A stretch of 64,000 bases of DNA from Schizochytrium sp. TIO01 (GCA_004764695.1 SMSO01000031.1:308600-372599); one strand, 5' to 3'; counted from the first letter of the stretch, positions 1-12,190 are shown. The notes: generated by a model not told the origin, from the letters alone. A program made the numbers and translations.

Positions 1-211
1 CTCTTGTGAAATGGTAGAATACTGACTAATCGCGGTGAGAACTGACCACTCGAGGTCTTCGAATTTTGCTGGAAATATAGCGAATTAGAACTAGAAGCTT
101 GCGATCATTACATTTGCAACGCCGTGTGTTGGTCCTATGGCATAGGCAAGTCGATAAGAACTCTCTTTCTTTGACCAGCAAGCAGCGTGTAGAAATTGAA
201 GATCCTTCGTA

Positions 212-661
212 ATGGAAGCACCGTCGTTTGGAGTAGATCTGCAATGGATCAAAGATCAAGACTCAAAGTCGCCAAATGAAGAGGAACGTCGAAAGTCTAT
301 TTCGAGTAGCTCGACTCGCAAAAGGAACCTGACACACAAGAAAAATAAGAAACTCTGTGCACTGTGCGATCAGAAGTTTCCTACTACAACTATGGGAACC
401 AAAGTCACGCGGAAACGCATCATTGAATGGCGCCGTAGTCACGGAATTGCAATGAAAAATGCTTCACCATTTACTCTGTACGACTATGTTCCCGTGTGCT
501 TATTTTGCGCTCAGTTCTTCGGAGACGTAGCTGCCGAAAGACCTCGTCGTGAACGCAGTGAAGAAGCCACCAGCAGTAATCTTTTACGTCCAATGATATT
601 TGCAAACGAGGATCGTGTAATGGCATACCCTCCAAATTACTTCAGTCCACTTTTCCGATAG
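212..661 (+). CDS. Small four-cysteine (zinc-binding type) hypothetical protein
   Basis: I do not recognise this 149-residue protein. It begins at an ATG and ends in TAG as a single exon. The middle carries two CxxC pairs, C49/C52 and C96/C99, separated by about 43 residues rich in Lys/Arg and aromatic residues, the usual arrangement of one zinc site built from two knuckles. The N-terminal 45 residues are basic and Ser-rich, probably disordered. A frame free of stops with two well-formed cysteine knuckles is unlikely by chance. It converges on the next gene across about 370 bases in which I see only an AT-rich 3' region. The function is unknown; a nucleic-acid or protein-docking role is only a guess. 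Confidence 0.6.
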   Translation: MEAPSFGVDLQWIKDQDSKSPNEEERRKSISSSSTRKRNLTHKKNKKLCALCDQKFPTTTMGTKVTRKRIIEWRRSHGIAMKNASPFTLYDYVPVCLFCAQFFGDVAAERPRRERSEEATSSNLLRPMIFANEDRVMAYPPNYFSPLFR

Positions 662-1032
662 CTTGACACTGGTTGCTGACAAATACCGCATTTCAAATGA
701 AAACAAATTAGGTACTACCCTGAGGGCTCTTGAGATTGTAATCCTTTTATAATGTTTCTTTTAAAAAAGGAGAGGCAACTGTTGCGATCTAATTGCACAA
801 GCAGTCCAAGCCAATGTAGTAATTAAACCTGTGAATTAACCTGATTGGATCAGAGTAATTAATTTAAGAGTGTATTTTCTTAGTAAGTTTAATTCTTTCT
901 TTCTAAAAACAACCCGTTTAAGGGGTAAGGGGAGAGGTGAGAGGTAATCATGTCTGAAATCAAGAGCGCTGAAGGTCAGCAGCGGGATAGCCCTTCGAAG
1001 CCCGTAACTCCAAAACACAACATCCAATATAT
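662..1032. other. Convergent intergenic region, nothing recognised
   Basis: AT-rich spacer between the 3' ends of two convergent genes. I see no gene, RNA or repeat in it. Confidence 0.5.
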
Positions 1033-4000
1033 CTACTCTTCGGTCTTCACCTCGCACAAAAGCTCGATAAGGTTCTGGTCTGCAGAAGCTGTGGTCAACA
1101 CGGCGTAAGCTCTAACAAATTCTTCCCGAATAATGCGAAATTCGCGGTCACGAACAACGTGTGCGACATCGTAGCTCGTCTCAAAAGGATCCTCAATTGC
1201 CATACGCTGGTGGAGCTTCCACGAATCCTCACTTGCTTTACTTTCCTTCGTAACAAGGTGAGCATCCCGAATACCAATGACATGGCGGCGCCAGTCAAAG
1301 TGAAAAGCCATCGTCCAAAAGAAGCCAATCATGAGTTCAGCAAGCGAGTCTGTATTTGTCTTCGCAAATGCAGACAGTTTTTCCATGGCCTGTGCCATGC
1401 GCTCCTTAGAGGCAAAATAGCTGCTTTGCGGGTCTGCGTAAAAGTAGGTGTTTTGCTGAGCACCTTCATTGTTGCTTTGCACAAGTACGACCGGGAGATC
1501 CTCCGCAGGATCATCGGACTCCTGCGAGCTGATACGATCACCAGCCCAGGTTGGAGGAAGTGCCTGCAAAGGTGGAAGCATAGGCTGGTCCAGGTGTTGC
1601 AGGTAGTGGATAACCAACAGGATATATCCGTAGCTGGAGAGAGTGCGCTCGGCTGGGTTGTTGATTTTGCGTTTCTTTGCCCATGTCTTAACTACATATG
1701 CAAGCTGCCGCATGCGCGGATCAATAAGAGAATATGTGCGAAGTAAGAGTGTGTTCCGAATAGCGAGGCGATTGTCTACACAGATATCACACTCAAGCTC
1801 TAAAGGTCCGTGGCGGAACTGTAAGATTGGAATACGAGCGGACTTTCGCGAATCATCAATATCCTCAAAACCATTCTCTGCAAGAGTCATAGCAAGATCC
1901 TCCACGGCCTTGGATGCTGGCGGGGCGCCGAGAAGCTCTGAAGGAGTTTCATCAAATAGAGCGTCAGGCCAGCGCGAGCCAGATCGCATTAAGACAAGGC
2001 AAATATCCAAATCAGAGCCCTCAGAGCCAAAGTTGTTGATTGAACTTCCAAAGGGTACGAGCTTGGCATCACATCCCCACATGACCGATGTTTGGTTTAC
2101 CACATTCTGCAGCTCATCCACAAAGCTGAGGCGGGACTGCTCCATTGATGGGTCAGGAATCACACTCTTAACAAAGTTAAGAGCATCCCTGTTCATACCA
2201 TCAAGACGATCATTGGGTAGGACTCGCAGCTTGCGCAGTTCTTCCACAGAGTCACCAAGCTGGAGACGCAGGTCTTGGGCATAGTGCGCCCGCATCTCGT
2301 CCTTGGAGGCATAAAAGATCTCATCCACCGGGCAAAAGAGAGTCAGAAGGTTCTCCATTTCTTCCTGTTCCTGTGGCTTGACAAGGTTTTGCACAGCCGG
2401 ACACCTCAGGTAAGCATCTAAAACTCCACGGAGCGAGCTTGCCAAAGTAGCACGGTCACGGAGGTTCTGGCCCACAGCACGATCCATTGCCAGCCAGTTA
2501 TCCTTGGCATCTTTCCATTCGTTAAAGTCACCTTCGTTCAAAAGACCAAAATTGTCCAAGTCTTCGGTGGAAAGAGGTTCGCCCTTTTCTGCTTCACGTT
2601 CAGCAAGCGCATCGGCACGGAGATGTTCCTTACGGTCATTGAGCATTTCAAACTGCACGCGTCGCTCCTCAAGCAATGGTGATTCATTTTCAATAGCAGC
2701 GGTAAGATCCTCACATCTCCGCTGTACCTGCGTAATGCAGGCGCGAATAATTTGCAACATTTCACGATACAAAGCACTTTCTTGCCGGGCCTCCTGTGTA
2801 CGAATGTCACCTTGAGAGGAGGCATCACTGTGGCCGCCACGGCCGCCACGGCGTCCACCGCGGTCTGACCCGCGGCCTCGGCCGTTTGTTTCTTGCAAGG
2901 GCTGACGAAGCGTACGCAGCTGGCGAATGAGTGTGGCGAACTGCATTGTTGCATTGGAGAGCTTTTTGCGATCCTGTAGAATAAGCGATTTATTGTAAGT
3001 GATTCATTGAGAAATCAATTTGGTTAGTCGTGGAAATTCACAAAGCGTTATCCCCCCCCCCCCCAAGGGGAAGGGCCGAACGTGATAGCAAGATTAAGTT
3101 TGGTCTAGATGAACTTACCGAAAGATTTTTTCGTACAAAGTCAAGAGCCTCAAACATGTCAGCGCCTTGGACCTCTACATGCACAGTGTTAGATCGCGCC
3201 ACGGGCATAGAAATCTCAACTTCGCCTCCTTTACCGAAAGAGCCACTATCTCCTTTGAAGTAGCGAAAATTGTACTGTCCAACACCACGCGGAGTCCGGA
3301 GCCGAAGAGAGCCGCGTACTAGACCAGTGCTAGGCTCATACTTGGAGAGACCGTCTACATCCCTGTTCAGAATGAATCCATCACAAGTATCGATCCGAGT
3401 CCGCGCGCGATATAGTCCCACCCAGTCAGACACATGTGCGTTGCCCATGTCTGAAGGATCGTACGCACTACGCTGCACGAATTCGGCAGGAATGGCCCAG
3501 TCCACTTTTATATACTGATTTGGGCCTGTGCGGCACGGATAAACTTTCATTTCTCCTACAGGCTTGTACATAAAACGTGCCACGCGAATTGCCTTCTTAA
3601 GAGCTTTTTCATCATCGGATTCTAAAGCAAGTCTCTGCGGACCCAATCCTGGGCTTAATAATTTGCTCGTGAGGTACGGGCTGCGTTGAGATGCAGGGCG
3701 CATACTTGGCGAGGCTTGACGTCCTTGGGAGCTAGGTGGTGCAATAGATGCATTCATCATGCGACCTTCCAGCTCTTCCATAGTCAAAACTTTAGCTCGC
3801 ATAGGCGGAGGGTTTCCCATGGGCGGAAGGCCAGCCCCTAGACTGCCTGCACTGCTACTGGTGCCCTGCTCCCACGGGCTCGAAGTTGGTGCTGGCCATC
3901 CGCCTTGATGTTGTATCTGTTGCGAGTGGATTTGTTGCTGCTGCTGTTGCTGCTGCTGTTGCTGTTGTTGGTGGTGGTGGTGGGAGTTCATGGGCTGTCG

Positions 4001-4972
4001 GTACAGTCCTGCGGATTGCGAGGCGTCCACAGGCATGAAGTGCTGTTGGTGCGAAGACATGTGGCCTATAGAGGACCTTCCTTCTAGAGGAGGCGTTGGT
4101 GTCGAAGATGGCACGGGGTTCGGACCTTGGGATCCAAAACCTGGCAAGCCTTGCTGAAAACCCGGCGGACCTTGGCCATTTCCAGGAGTCGAGCGCCCTT
4201 GCTGTTCATATCGCTGCATCATTCGCAACTTCTCCTGTTCGTAGAAATCGCCCATGCGTTGCATTTGTTGAAGCATTACAGGACCGGCGTCAGGTTGTCT
4301 TTGGGATGGATGCTGACTGGCATGTTGCTGTAAACTTCTTGACGGTTGTTGCGGTTCGTCCCATGGAGAGCCCATGTATGAGGGTGTTGGGTTCTGGTAT
4401 ACGTTGCCTTGTGAGCTAGAATTAAGACTATCACCAGATCTGTTGTTGAATGCGCTTGCACTAGAAAAGAAGCCATCATCTCTTGGGGCGCCTGGAAATC
4501 CATAGAACGATTGCTGCTGCTGTTGCTGCTGCTGCTGTGACTGAGGCATTTGGCGAAAGGCCTGCTGGCCTTGGTGTTGCTGAGGAATTGGCTGCCTCGA
4601 CTGTGGCATTGGAATTTGCTGGCCAAGATACCCTGAAGACATTTGCGAATCGTGACCTGTCGAAAGATACGCTTGCGATGCCCCAAGATTGCCTAATCCT
4701 GGAGCCGGCGCCATGCCAGGTGGAAAGTCTATCGGAAACCTTTGCTGCTGTTGCTGTTGTTGCTGCTGCGATTGTTGCTGCTGTTGCTGGAGATAATGCT
4801 GCTGTGGCTGGAACTGTTGATGTTGTTGGCTTTGGTGATGTTGCTGTTGTTGCTGGAGCTGTTGCACCGGCACAGTGCCATCTCCGGAATATCTTTGACC
4901 ATCCATCTCGATATCTATCGCCGGCCCGTCTCCACGTCGGCACGAGCGCTGCGCTGAGGTCTTCACCTCCAC
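1033..4972 (-). CDS. SKICH-like domain / polyQ / non-canonical poly(A) or uridylyl polymerase fusion (two exons)
   Basis: Two open frames fit together as one gene. Exon 1 is 4972-3119 (618 codons) and exon 2 is 2973-1033 (646 codons), giving about 1264 residues. Residues 35-440 are Gln-rich and disordered. Residues about 450-597 resemble a SKICH domain, with DWVGLYR and a later QYNFRYFKGD strand. Exon 2 holds a Cid1/TUT-type nucleotidyltransferase: FGSSINNFGSEGSDLDICL near residue 940 supplies two catalytic Asp, and LECDIC near 1012 the third. A PAP-associated region follows near 1170. This family adds U or A to RNA 3' ends. Without splicing, exon 2 could also start at its own ATG (2946), giving 637 residues, and exon 1 would read on into a stop at 3038. 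The domain calls are secure for the polymerase and moderate for SKICH; the fusion is inferred from splice sites and frame. Confidence 0.75.
2974..3118 (-). other. Spliceosomal intron (145 nt)
   Basis: On the minus strand the interval starts GTAAGT and ends TTATTCTACAG, with CTAAC as a plausible branch point about 65 bases upstream of the acceptor. Removing it joins phase 0 to phase 0 and keeps the frame open through both flanking exons. The interval includes a run of 14 C on the plus strand (3051-3064). It is the only convincing intron I found in the window. Confidence 0.7.
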
Positions 4973-6611
4973 CGCACGCTCCGGGCACTTGCCCTGGCTC
5001 CCTCTATCTCTCCGTGCACCGCTCGAGGGGAGCTCGGCGCGATCGGAGTTTGCTTTCCTTCCCGACTAAGTTTGATTCTCTTCTTTCTTCTTCCTCTCTA
5101 TTATATCTCTTTTTGTTGTTTCAATCTTCTCTTTCTTTCTCATTTGTTCATATGCATTCCATATGATTCTTCATACTTCTCAATGGAAGAAGAGGAAACG
5201 AACTCCAAAACAACAATAGACTAAGTATCATGAGCTCAAACCTTTGTTCTTCACGATGGTCTTCTTCTGACTTCACTTCTGTCTTGTGCAAAGCTTTGCA
5301 TCAAATTGCTTCTCCATCTCTCTCAGAGGTGTAACAGAACCTAGAGCGAGAGTAGGTCCATCAGGTGCGATATCTTTTGGGGCTTTTAGGCCAATCTGTG
5401 TTTTATTTGGTTTCTTCGGTGTATGTAGTACATTGATGACAACAGTGTCATAGGGTTGTAGGAAATCGACTTGAGGATGTTGACAGCGCGAGGGAGGCCA
5501 AACCCGAGTGCTAGATAAACAGAATAAGGGGGACTCGGGTTTCACGTGCAAAGATTGCACAAATTGCTTCGTGGCGGTTTGTCGGGATATGTGAAACATG
5601 ATAGTGCCTTATACTTAAGGAGACGGTTCGTTTGCCAGTACCAGATCATGCAAGGGGAACAATTCATTAATGCTTCGCAAGCTGCTTTCTTGTTGTCTTC
5701 TTGATCTTTCCCAAATCTCGTTGAATCGCATCGATATGTTGATAGATAGGAATATTTATACTGGTTTGACTTTCGAAATGATTCGTTTGATTATGAAATC
5801 TGTTTTCGACATGGTATCTTCGAAATTGTGAAATGTGGACTCATAGAAGTTTACCTTGTCAATGTCGGCCACAAGGCTTGCATATTACCAGTGACGATCA
5901 TTCAGTGAAAAAGCGCCACAGCAGCATATGTTCAGAATAGACCATGACCAATGGAGAAGCTGGCTTTGCCCTCGGTAGACGCGAGGTATACAAGCAAGAT
6001 ATAACTTTAAGGACCACAGCTTCCGGGCAATCTCTTGCCGTTTTAGTCTTCATTATATTGTGTTGTTTTAAGATAATTATTTTGCGAATAAAATAGTAGT
6101 ATGTTGATGCTAAAAGTCGCCAGGTGCTTCACTGACTCAGAATCATCAAATATCCATACATTATCACTCCCTCTATAGCAGGTGGGGTCATTCATGCCTC
6201 CAGGATATCTCTATCGTGCCCAAGTCCCAGAGATGCATTTTCCTAGTAATCTTGAATGCAACTCATCCATCAACATTCCATTCCATTTCCCCCTCTATAG
6301 ATTAAAATATACACTGGTACAAATACAGTCAACGAAACCGCTTCGTCCACTTATGATCTTCATGCATCGTCCACGTGTATGTACACGCGAAGTTCGCAAC
6401 ATCTCATTTTGGTTTCAGGACGTTCAATGCAACAAATGGAAAAATTGATCGAGAAATGGCCCAACTGTATTAGACCACAATCGATGAAGACCCATATTAT
6501 TATGAATAGAGGAATGCCTTGGCGGCCACCCGTCTGGGCCTGCGAGAACCGCCTGCGCAGGCGATCAAAGTTCATTTCCCGACGGAGGTTGCAGTTCTGA
6601 CATCTGGCATC
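4973..6611. other. Intergenic region with one doubtful 108-codon frame
   Basis: This is the divergent upstream region of two genes. It contains a pyrimidine-rich stretch (5070-5150) that is probably 5' leader. On the minus strand an ATG-initiated frame of 108 codons lies at 5599-5273. It has no motif I recognise, and I would not call it a gene without transcript support. Nothing else stands out. Confidence 0.4.
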
Positions 6612-7943
6612 ATGAGTGACTCTGACGACAGCTCGAGCGTGTCGTCCTCCGAGCAGGAGGTCGTGCAGCAGCAGCAGAAGCAGCAGCAGAAGCAGAAGAA
6701 GCAAGACGCTGAGAGCTCCAGCAGTGACGACGACAGCAGCAGCGATGACAGCAGTGACGAGAGCGAAGCCGAAGTCGAACTGATGGCGAAGAAGAAGAAC
6801 ACCAACAATACCAACTCTAAAACGAAGACCAGCGACGCCAAGAAGGACAACAAAAAGCAACAAGACCAGGAGGATGCCTCGAAGAAGCGCAAGCGCCCTC
6901 GTAACGAGGTTGAGGAGGAGTCCGATAGCGATTCCGACAGCGACTCCGACAGCGACTCCGACAGCGACTCAGAAGAAGAGAAGAATGCTAAATCTTCTGT
7001 CGAGAAAGCCAAGAAGGACGTGAAGAAGGCTTCTGAGAATGCTGACGAGAAATCTGACAAGGATGAACAAGAGTCCAAGTCGAAGAAGGCTAAGAAGGAA
7101 ACCAAGAAGAAGGAAAAAACAAAACCAGCAAACAAGAAGCCTAAAATCACGGAAGGCGGTGACGAGGACGGGGAAGATGACGAGGATGACGAGGACAAGG
7201 GTTACACTCAGCACAACCTCTTCGTGGGCCAGCTCCCGTACAACATCACTGCAGAGGTGCTCAAGGAGCACTTTGAGAAACACGGTGTCTTTAATACCAA
7301 GATTCGCCTACTCACAGACAAGAACACAAACAAACCTCGCGGCATCGCATTTCTCGAAGTACAATCTGGCAAGGATATGGCCTTAGCCCTTCGCGTTCAC
7401 CACACACGTCTTCTCGGTCGAATGATTAATGTGGAGCGTACTGTTGGTGGTGGTGGTAACAACGAGAAGCGTCAGGGCAAGCTCAAGTTCCTGCGCGAGA
7501 TGCAAAACAAGAAGGTCGACAAAGAGGTTCGTGGCAAGATTAATGAACTTCTCAAGATGAACCCTCGCAGTGAGGTCCAAATGGGGGATTTTGATGACCG
7601 TGCGATTGAGGCCCTCGGCACCTTCCCACGTGATACCATGGAGCAGATCGTCACTGAGTTTATGCAATCTGAAAACATGCACAAGGTCGAAAACCGTCCG
7701 GCCTGGCTCATGGGAATGATTTCACGTACAAGAGAAAAGCTCAAGGGCAGCGAGGACTTTTTCGGCCAGAAAGGCAACAACTCTGGTGGTCGCGGTGGCC
7801 GTGGTGGTCGCGGTGGCGGACGTGGTGGAGGCCGCGGAGGTGGCCGTGGTGGAGGCCGCGGAGGTGGTCGCGGTGGCGGACGTGGCGGCGGCCGTGGTGG
7901 TTTTGGCGGTGGCCCTCGTCGTGAGCCTCGTGGACAGTGGTAA
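6612..7943 (+). CDS. Acidic RRM / NURR / RGG RNA-binding protein (nucleolin- or hnRNP R-like)
   Basis: The first in-frame ATG is at 6612, giving 443 residues. The N-terminal 190 residues are a charged low-complexity region with Ser-Asp repeats, a short polyQ and Lys-rich blocks, like nucleolin. One RRM spans about 200-280, with RNP2 LFVGQL and RNP1 RGIAFLEV. Residues about 300-380 match the acidic (NURR) domain of hnRNP R/Q, notably DDRAIEALGTF and later HKVENRPAWLMGMISRTR. The tail is a run of GRGGR repeats. Together these indicate an RNA-binding protein acting in the nucleus or nucleolus, in rRNA or mRNA metabolism. In animal hnRNP R/Q the acidic domain precedes the RRMs; here it follows, so I give no gene name. 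Confidence 0.85.
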   Translation: MSDSDDSSSVSSSEQEVVQQQQKQQQKQKKQDAESSSSDDDSSSDDSSDESEAEVELMAKKKNTNNTNSKTKTSDAKKDNKKQQDQEDASKKRKRPRNEVEEESDSDSDSDSDSDSDSDSEEEKNAKSSVEKAKKDVKKASENADEKSDKDEQESKSKKAKKETKKKEKTKPANKKPKITEGGDEDGEDDEDDEDKGYTQHNLFVGQLPYNITAEVLKEHFEKHGVFNTKIRLLTDKNTNKPRGIAFLEVQSGKDMALALRVHHTRLLGRMINVERTVGGGGNNEKRQGKLKFLREMQNKKVDKEVRGKINELLKMNPRSEVQMGDFDDRAIEALGTFPRDTMEQIVTEFMQSENMHKVENRPAWLMGMISRTREKLKGSEDFFGQKGNNSGGRGGRGGRGGGRGGGRGGGRGGGRGGGRGGGRGGGRGGFGGGPRREPRGQW

Positions 7944-10120
7944 GCTGCTTTTATCGTAGCTATAGTGTGATGTCGAATTCTGCTTTTGATGCCGGATCTA
8001 TCTAATTCATCCCCTTTTCGCTCCCCTCTTGCTGAGTTTCGTGCTCGGCGCACTTTGTTTGCATACGCACATTCAATCAACAATTCTAGTGACGACAATT
8101 CAACAATGTTCGCAACGGCATCGGAGAGTAAATGCCCCTCTTTGTTTAAGTCGAAAAGTCTTGGGCGAAAATTTGTGGAGCCAATGTTCTCCTTTTTTGT
8201 CACGAAACATGACTTCCCTACTACTCTACAATACTCTATAAAAAGTAAATAGTTAGCACGATAAATACTCACCGGGTGGTGTTTGATTTTCATGATTCAA
8301 ATGTACTTAGGTGGTTCGCAGTTACAGTTATTGCAGCAGCGCTTTGCCACATTAAATTCAAGCATGGGAAGCTCATTCTTTATCAATGCACGACCCAATA
8401 CACTCTCCGCGACCTTGGACAGGGTGGTTTGAAACTCAGCCCGCTTCTGAGGAACAGCGCGACCAAGTTGATTTTTCTTTTGCTCCAGTTCTTGTTGACA
8501 GGTAGCCGGGTATTTTATTTCTCGATTTGTTGCTGTTGTCTGCTCTTAGGTACCTGCTATATCTCTTAGCTTGCTCTGTCTTAGTTTTCTTGATTCCTTT
8601 TAGCAAACTTTAGATGTCAAGACTGAAAACGGCACAACATTCCCGTTTCTCAGTCAGACAGAGATTTTGAGGAGGCCTGATATCGATTTCTTTTTCCAAG
8701 ATAATTTTATAGTTTTGCATGTGTCCGGGTCTTTTAATTGATCAATGAAGTAAGAAAGATAATTCCAGATTTTCCGTATTTTCGAACTTTTTTCTTTTAC
8801 TCTTTGAATTGAGTGAGGTCCATAGCCGCTTGAGCAAACATAAGATTGGTGTTGATGGTTTTGTCTAGATGCGGGGCAGTTTTGAGTTTATCAACAATGG
8901 CGGTAGCTATGAGGAGCTGCATGCATGTATGCCGGTCCGAAGTCCGGCTCGAGAATGTTGAAGAGAAAGACAAAAAGCAAATCTTTAGATAATACTCCAG
9001 TCAATAACTTGAGCCGTTGCATAACGAGGATGCGTATTTCGCCTGCAGCAATTTTCTGATACAGCTGGATGCACTTAGCGCTTAACGTTCAAAGTAAGGG
9101 AGACGATCCACGCAGGAAGTTGGAAATTCAAGAATTTATTGCCCTTCACCTTCTTCTGTTTTAAAGCGCGACACCTTTGCCAGTCTTGGATTTTGCTTTG
9201 TAGCTACTCTGGTATATCAGCCTCGATTGACTTCTACCAAACGCTACTTTGTAAGATTGTTTCAATAGAGATATTTAGAGTCTCCTGGCAGCAGTACTAA
9301 AAGTAAGAGTTAAGAAAGCTATAATCGTGATTGAAGAAGAGACCGAAGCTGGAACGCCAGCTATCTCCCGACCTACAACTCTTTATTTCGTTTTATAGCC
9401 GACGGTATTATATATAAATGAGTACAAAAGTGCCTTGCAGAAATAGTAGGCTGGTTATTTATTGGCCTTAACAACTTTCATATAAATGTATATTAATTTA
9501 CATTCTAGTGGTATGCGCAAAAAGAGAGAGACGGATGCATTTGCCATGTGGATTTGCGTGCATCTGCATTCAACTTCGGTCCACGAAAGGGGCAAGTACA
9601 CAGAAGAAGAAAAAGAAAAAACCTCGTCTAAAACCTTTCAAGAATGTTCTGTGTTGTGGGATATATCCCCTGCCACAAACCTCTTTGGTTGTAAGGTCTG
9701 CAAAGAGTCTATGTTTTGAAGAACGTAACACGATTGTAAAAACATACACCTGGAATAAAACACTCAATGTGGCTGAGGAACCTAGACTATTATTGAGAAA
9801 TAACAAGGATCTAGGTGCGACGAAAGCAGGCCTAGTCATACAATCAGGGCGAGAGAAAGGTCAACCACAATAAGGCATGCGCAATATGTATGTAGAGAGG
9901 CAGAACTTATTTCAATTTTATTAGCTGTGTTCGGAAGAGAGGCTGCCAGGAAAAGTGGATGAGAAAGACGGAATTGATAGTCTAGAGCCAAGGCATACAC
10001 ATGTTATAAAAAGGCAAATTAATGATTCGCTTGCAGAGACAGAGGGTGTAGGTAGTTCGTTTATGAGTATAAAATGGTTGCGCAAGGCGCGACGCGTTTT
10101 TTTTTTGCTTTTGTTTTTGT
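7944..10120. other. 2.2 kb intergenic region
   Basis: It lies between the 3' ends of two convergent genes. Short frames exist on both strands but have no recognisable motif. I see no tRNA, long repeat or mobile element. A T-rich run near 10100 probably belongs to the 3' region of the guanylate kinase gene. Confidence 0.45.
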
Positions 10121-10957
10121 TTATGCAGACACATTCATGGACTTCTTGACACTGGGGTACCACTCGGCAAGGCAGTCGATGAGTTCGATATAGGCGTTCT
10201 CCAGGTTGTCATTGACAATCTTGACGTCAGCGTTTCCAGGTTCCTCAAGAAATGCCATCTCCTCCCGGGCATTCTTGAGTCTCTGCAGGAGGTCTTCCTC
10301 CGTTTCGGTACCCCTGTCACGCAGACGTTGCTCGAGCACTTCGAACGACGGCGGCGCAATATAAACGCAGTAAGGCTTGAGCGACGTCTGCCGCACCTTG
10401 CGCAAACCCTGAATATCAATCTCCAAGATGCAGATCTTACCCTTTGAGGCGACATCCCGCACCGCCTGCTCTGAGGTGCCGTACACGTTGCCATGCACGT
10501 TGGCGTGCTCGAGAAACTCACCACGACCAATGCGCTCCTGGATACTCTCATGGTCCGTGAAGTGGTAGTGTACGCCATCTTCTTCGCCCTCACGCGGGCG
10601 GCGTGTTGTGTGGCTCACTGAGAGGCCAAAAATGTCGCCGTGGTCCTGAAAGAGGCGCTTGACGAGCGTGCCCTTGCCGACACCGGAGGGGCCGCAGAGA
10701 ATGAGGGGCCTGGCATCAGCATCTTTGGGCATATAGGAAGCAAAGTAATCGCAGGCAAAGGAGCAGATGTTGGTGGGCTTGACAAGAAGGACCTGGCTGA
10801 GGAAGTCACTCATGATGTGCTTGAGCTCAGGGTGCTCCTCGACGTACTTGACGTGCTCCTCCTTGAGCAAGTCTTTGCGGGAGTTGAGCTCACTGGCCTG
10901 CTGGAAACTCAGGCCGGAGGGTCCTGCGCTGCTGCCAGTGCTGCGGGCGGAATTCAT
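10121..10957 (-). CDS. Guanylate kinase with N-terminal RIIa-type dimerization/docking domain
   Basis: A 278-residue single-exon protein starting at ATG 10957. Residues 82-270 are a complete guanylate kinase: P-loop GPSGVGKGT at 89-97, GMP-binding segment SHTTRRPREGEEDGVHYHF (115-133), then EFLEHANVHGNVYGTS and the lid region RLRDRGTETEEDLLQRL. It phosphorylates GMP to GDP with ATP. The usual enzyme is about 200 residues; the extra N-terminus holds YVEEHPELKHIMSDFLSQVL and PTNICSFACDYFASY (39-75), typical of RIIa/DPY-30-like docking helices that bind amphipathic anchors, often in flagella. This suggests a tethered, possibly axonemal, enzyme; the location is inferred. All catalytic motifs look intact. 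Confidence 0.93.
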   Translation of the reverse strand: MNSARSTGSSAGPSGLSFQQASELNSRKDLLKEEHVKYVEEHPELKHIMSDFLSQVLLVKPTNICSFACDYFASYMPKDADARPLILCGPSGVGKGTLVKRLFQDHGDIFGLSVSHTTRRPREGEEDGVHYHFTDHESIQERIGRGEFLEHANVHGNVYGTSEQAVRDVASKGKICILEIDIQGLRKVRQTSLKPYCVYIAPPSFEVLEQRLRDRGTETEEDLLQRLKNAREEMAFLEEPGNADVKIVNDNLENAYIELIDCLAEWYPSVKKSMNVSA

Positions 10958-12190
10958 GCTTGCGGAAGTGCACGAGTTGCGGGTTTGGATCGACTCGAGT
11001 ACTCGCTCGAGTTATAGCCAACTTAAGTAGAAAGGCAGCAACAAGCAAACGTGCAGAGCAAACGGCCGCACGAGGGAAGGTGAAGAGGGGTCCTTTTTGT
11101 GTGAAGACACCACGCCAACACCAGTTTACCTGGCGGCACCTCTGTAGGCGACGCTTCAATGCTCCGCAACGGAGTTCTGCTGCTGCGCGTTCAATCGCTC
11201 GCCGCGGAGTGGTCGTCTCCACGCCTTTCTTTTCCTCTCCTTCATTCATTCCCAGAAAAGGAAGAAAACTTTCTTTCAAAGATTTTTGAACGGCGTATTT
11301 TATTCACTTATCGCCCTACTACCAGTACTTCTACTCACTTACACTACTTGATACCACCATGAATATGGGAGGTAGACCTGGTTGTAGAAGTATTGCTAAC
11401 ACAATGTGTGCAACTAAAGCAGTAGCATCTCCTACTAGTACTTGGTAGGTAAGAAAGTATAATGGAGACGGAGGGAACACTCCCTTACTATTCCCCATAT
11501 ACCACAAACTCTAGGAGTGAGCTTATTGATCCGGAGCTGTGCAGAGACCGTATTCAAGTTCTTTCTTGGAGTTTACCACCATTTCTGCCAAATAAGCCGT
11601 CGATTGAAGTTCACAGAAAGGGATTGTTTCGAGAGAGACATCCTCGAATCGACTCCTGTGGCACGGCCCGTGGTCCTCGCGACGGCCTTCTCAAAGCGCA
11701 TGCCAACTGAAGAAAACTAACTTGTCTTCATCAGTCACGATGAATTGAGTTGGTGTGCGTGTGTGCACTTTTTATTTTAGAAAGGATTAATTTCATGACT
11801 TTACAATCACTTCGATTATCTATTTTCCAAACTGCGAACAGCAGATGTCGAGGAAACTCCACGCTCAGCAATTGTCTTCGGCTCTTCAAAGCCCTCGTGA
11901 ACCTTCAATCGTCACCATAATCACCGCCTTCAGGTTCTTCTCTGGTGAATGAATGAATGAATGAATGAATGAATGTCTCATCCGCTATAGTAGACGTTTC
12001 GGCGTACTTTAATCGGCCTGATCACTAGCAGTCCCCTATTCCGCCCTACCATTGCGCGTATTTTATTCTGGCCTCGATCAGAAGGCAACACAGCACTGTC
12101 TTTAAATAAATAAGTTCAATTTTGATTCCAATTCTTAATTGATATTTGTTTGTTATTACTAATTCATAACCCCTTTCAATTCTTTGTTTA

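Noticed and set aside
6572-7198. Minus-strand Ser-rich frame
   Set aside because: Antisense of the acidic Asp/Ser/Lys-rich region of the RRM protein.
7472-8293. Long minus-strand frame with Pro-Arg repeats opposite the RRM/RGG gene
   Set aside because: It is the antisense image of the GGC/CGT glycine-arginine repeats on the plus strand; no motif of its own.
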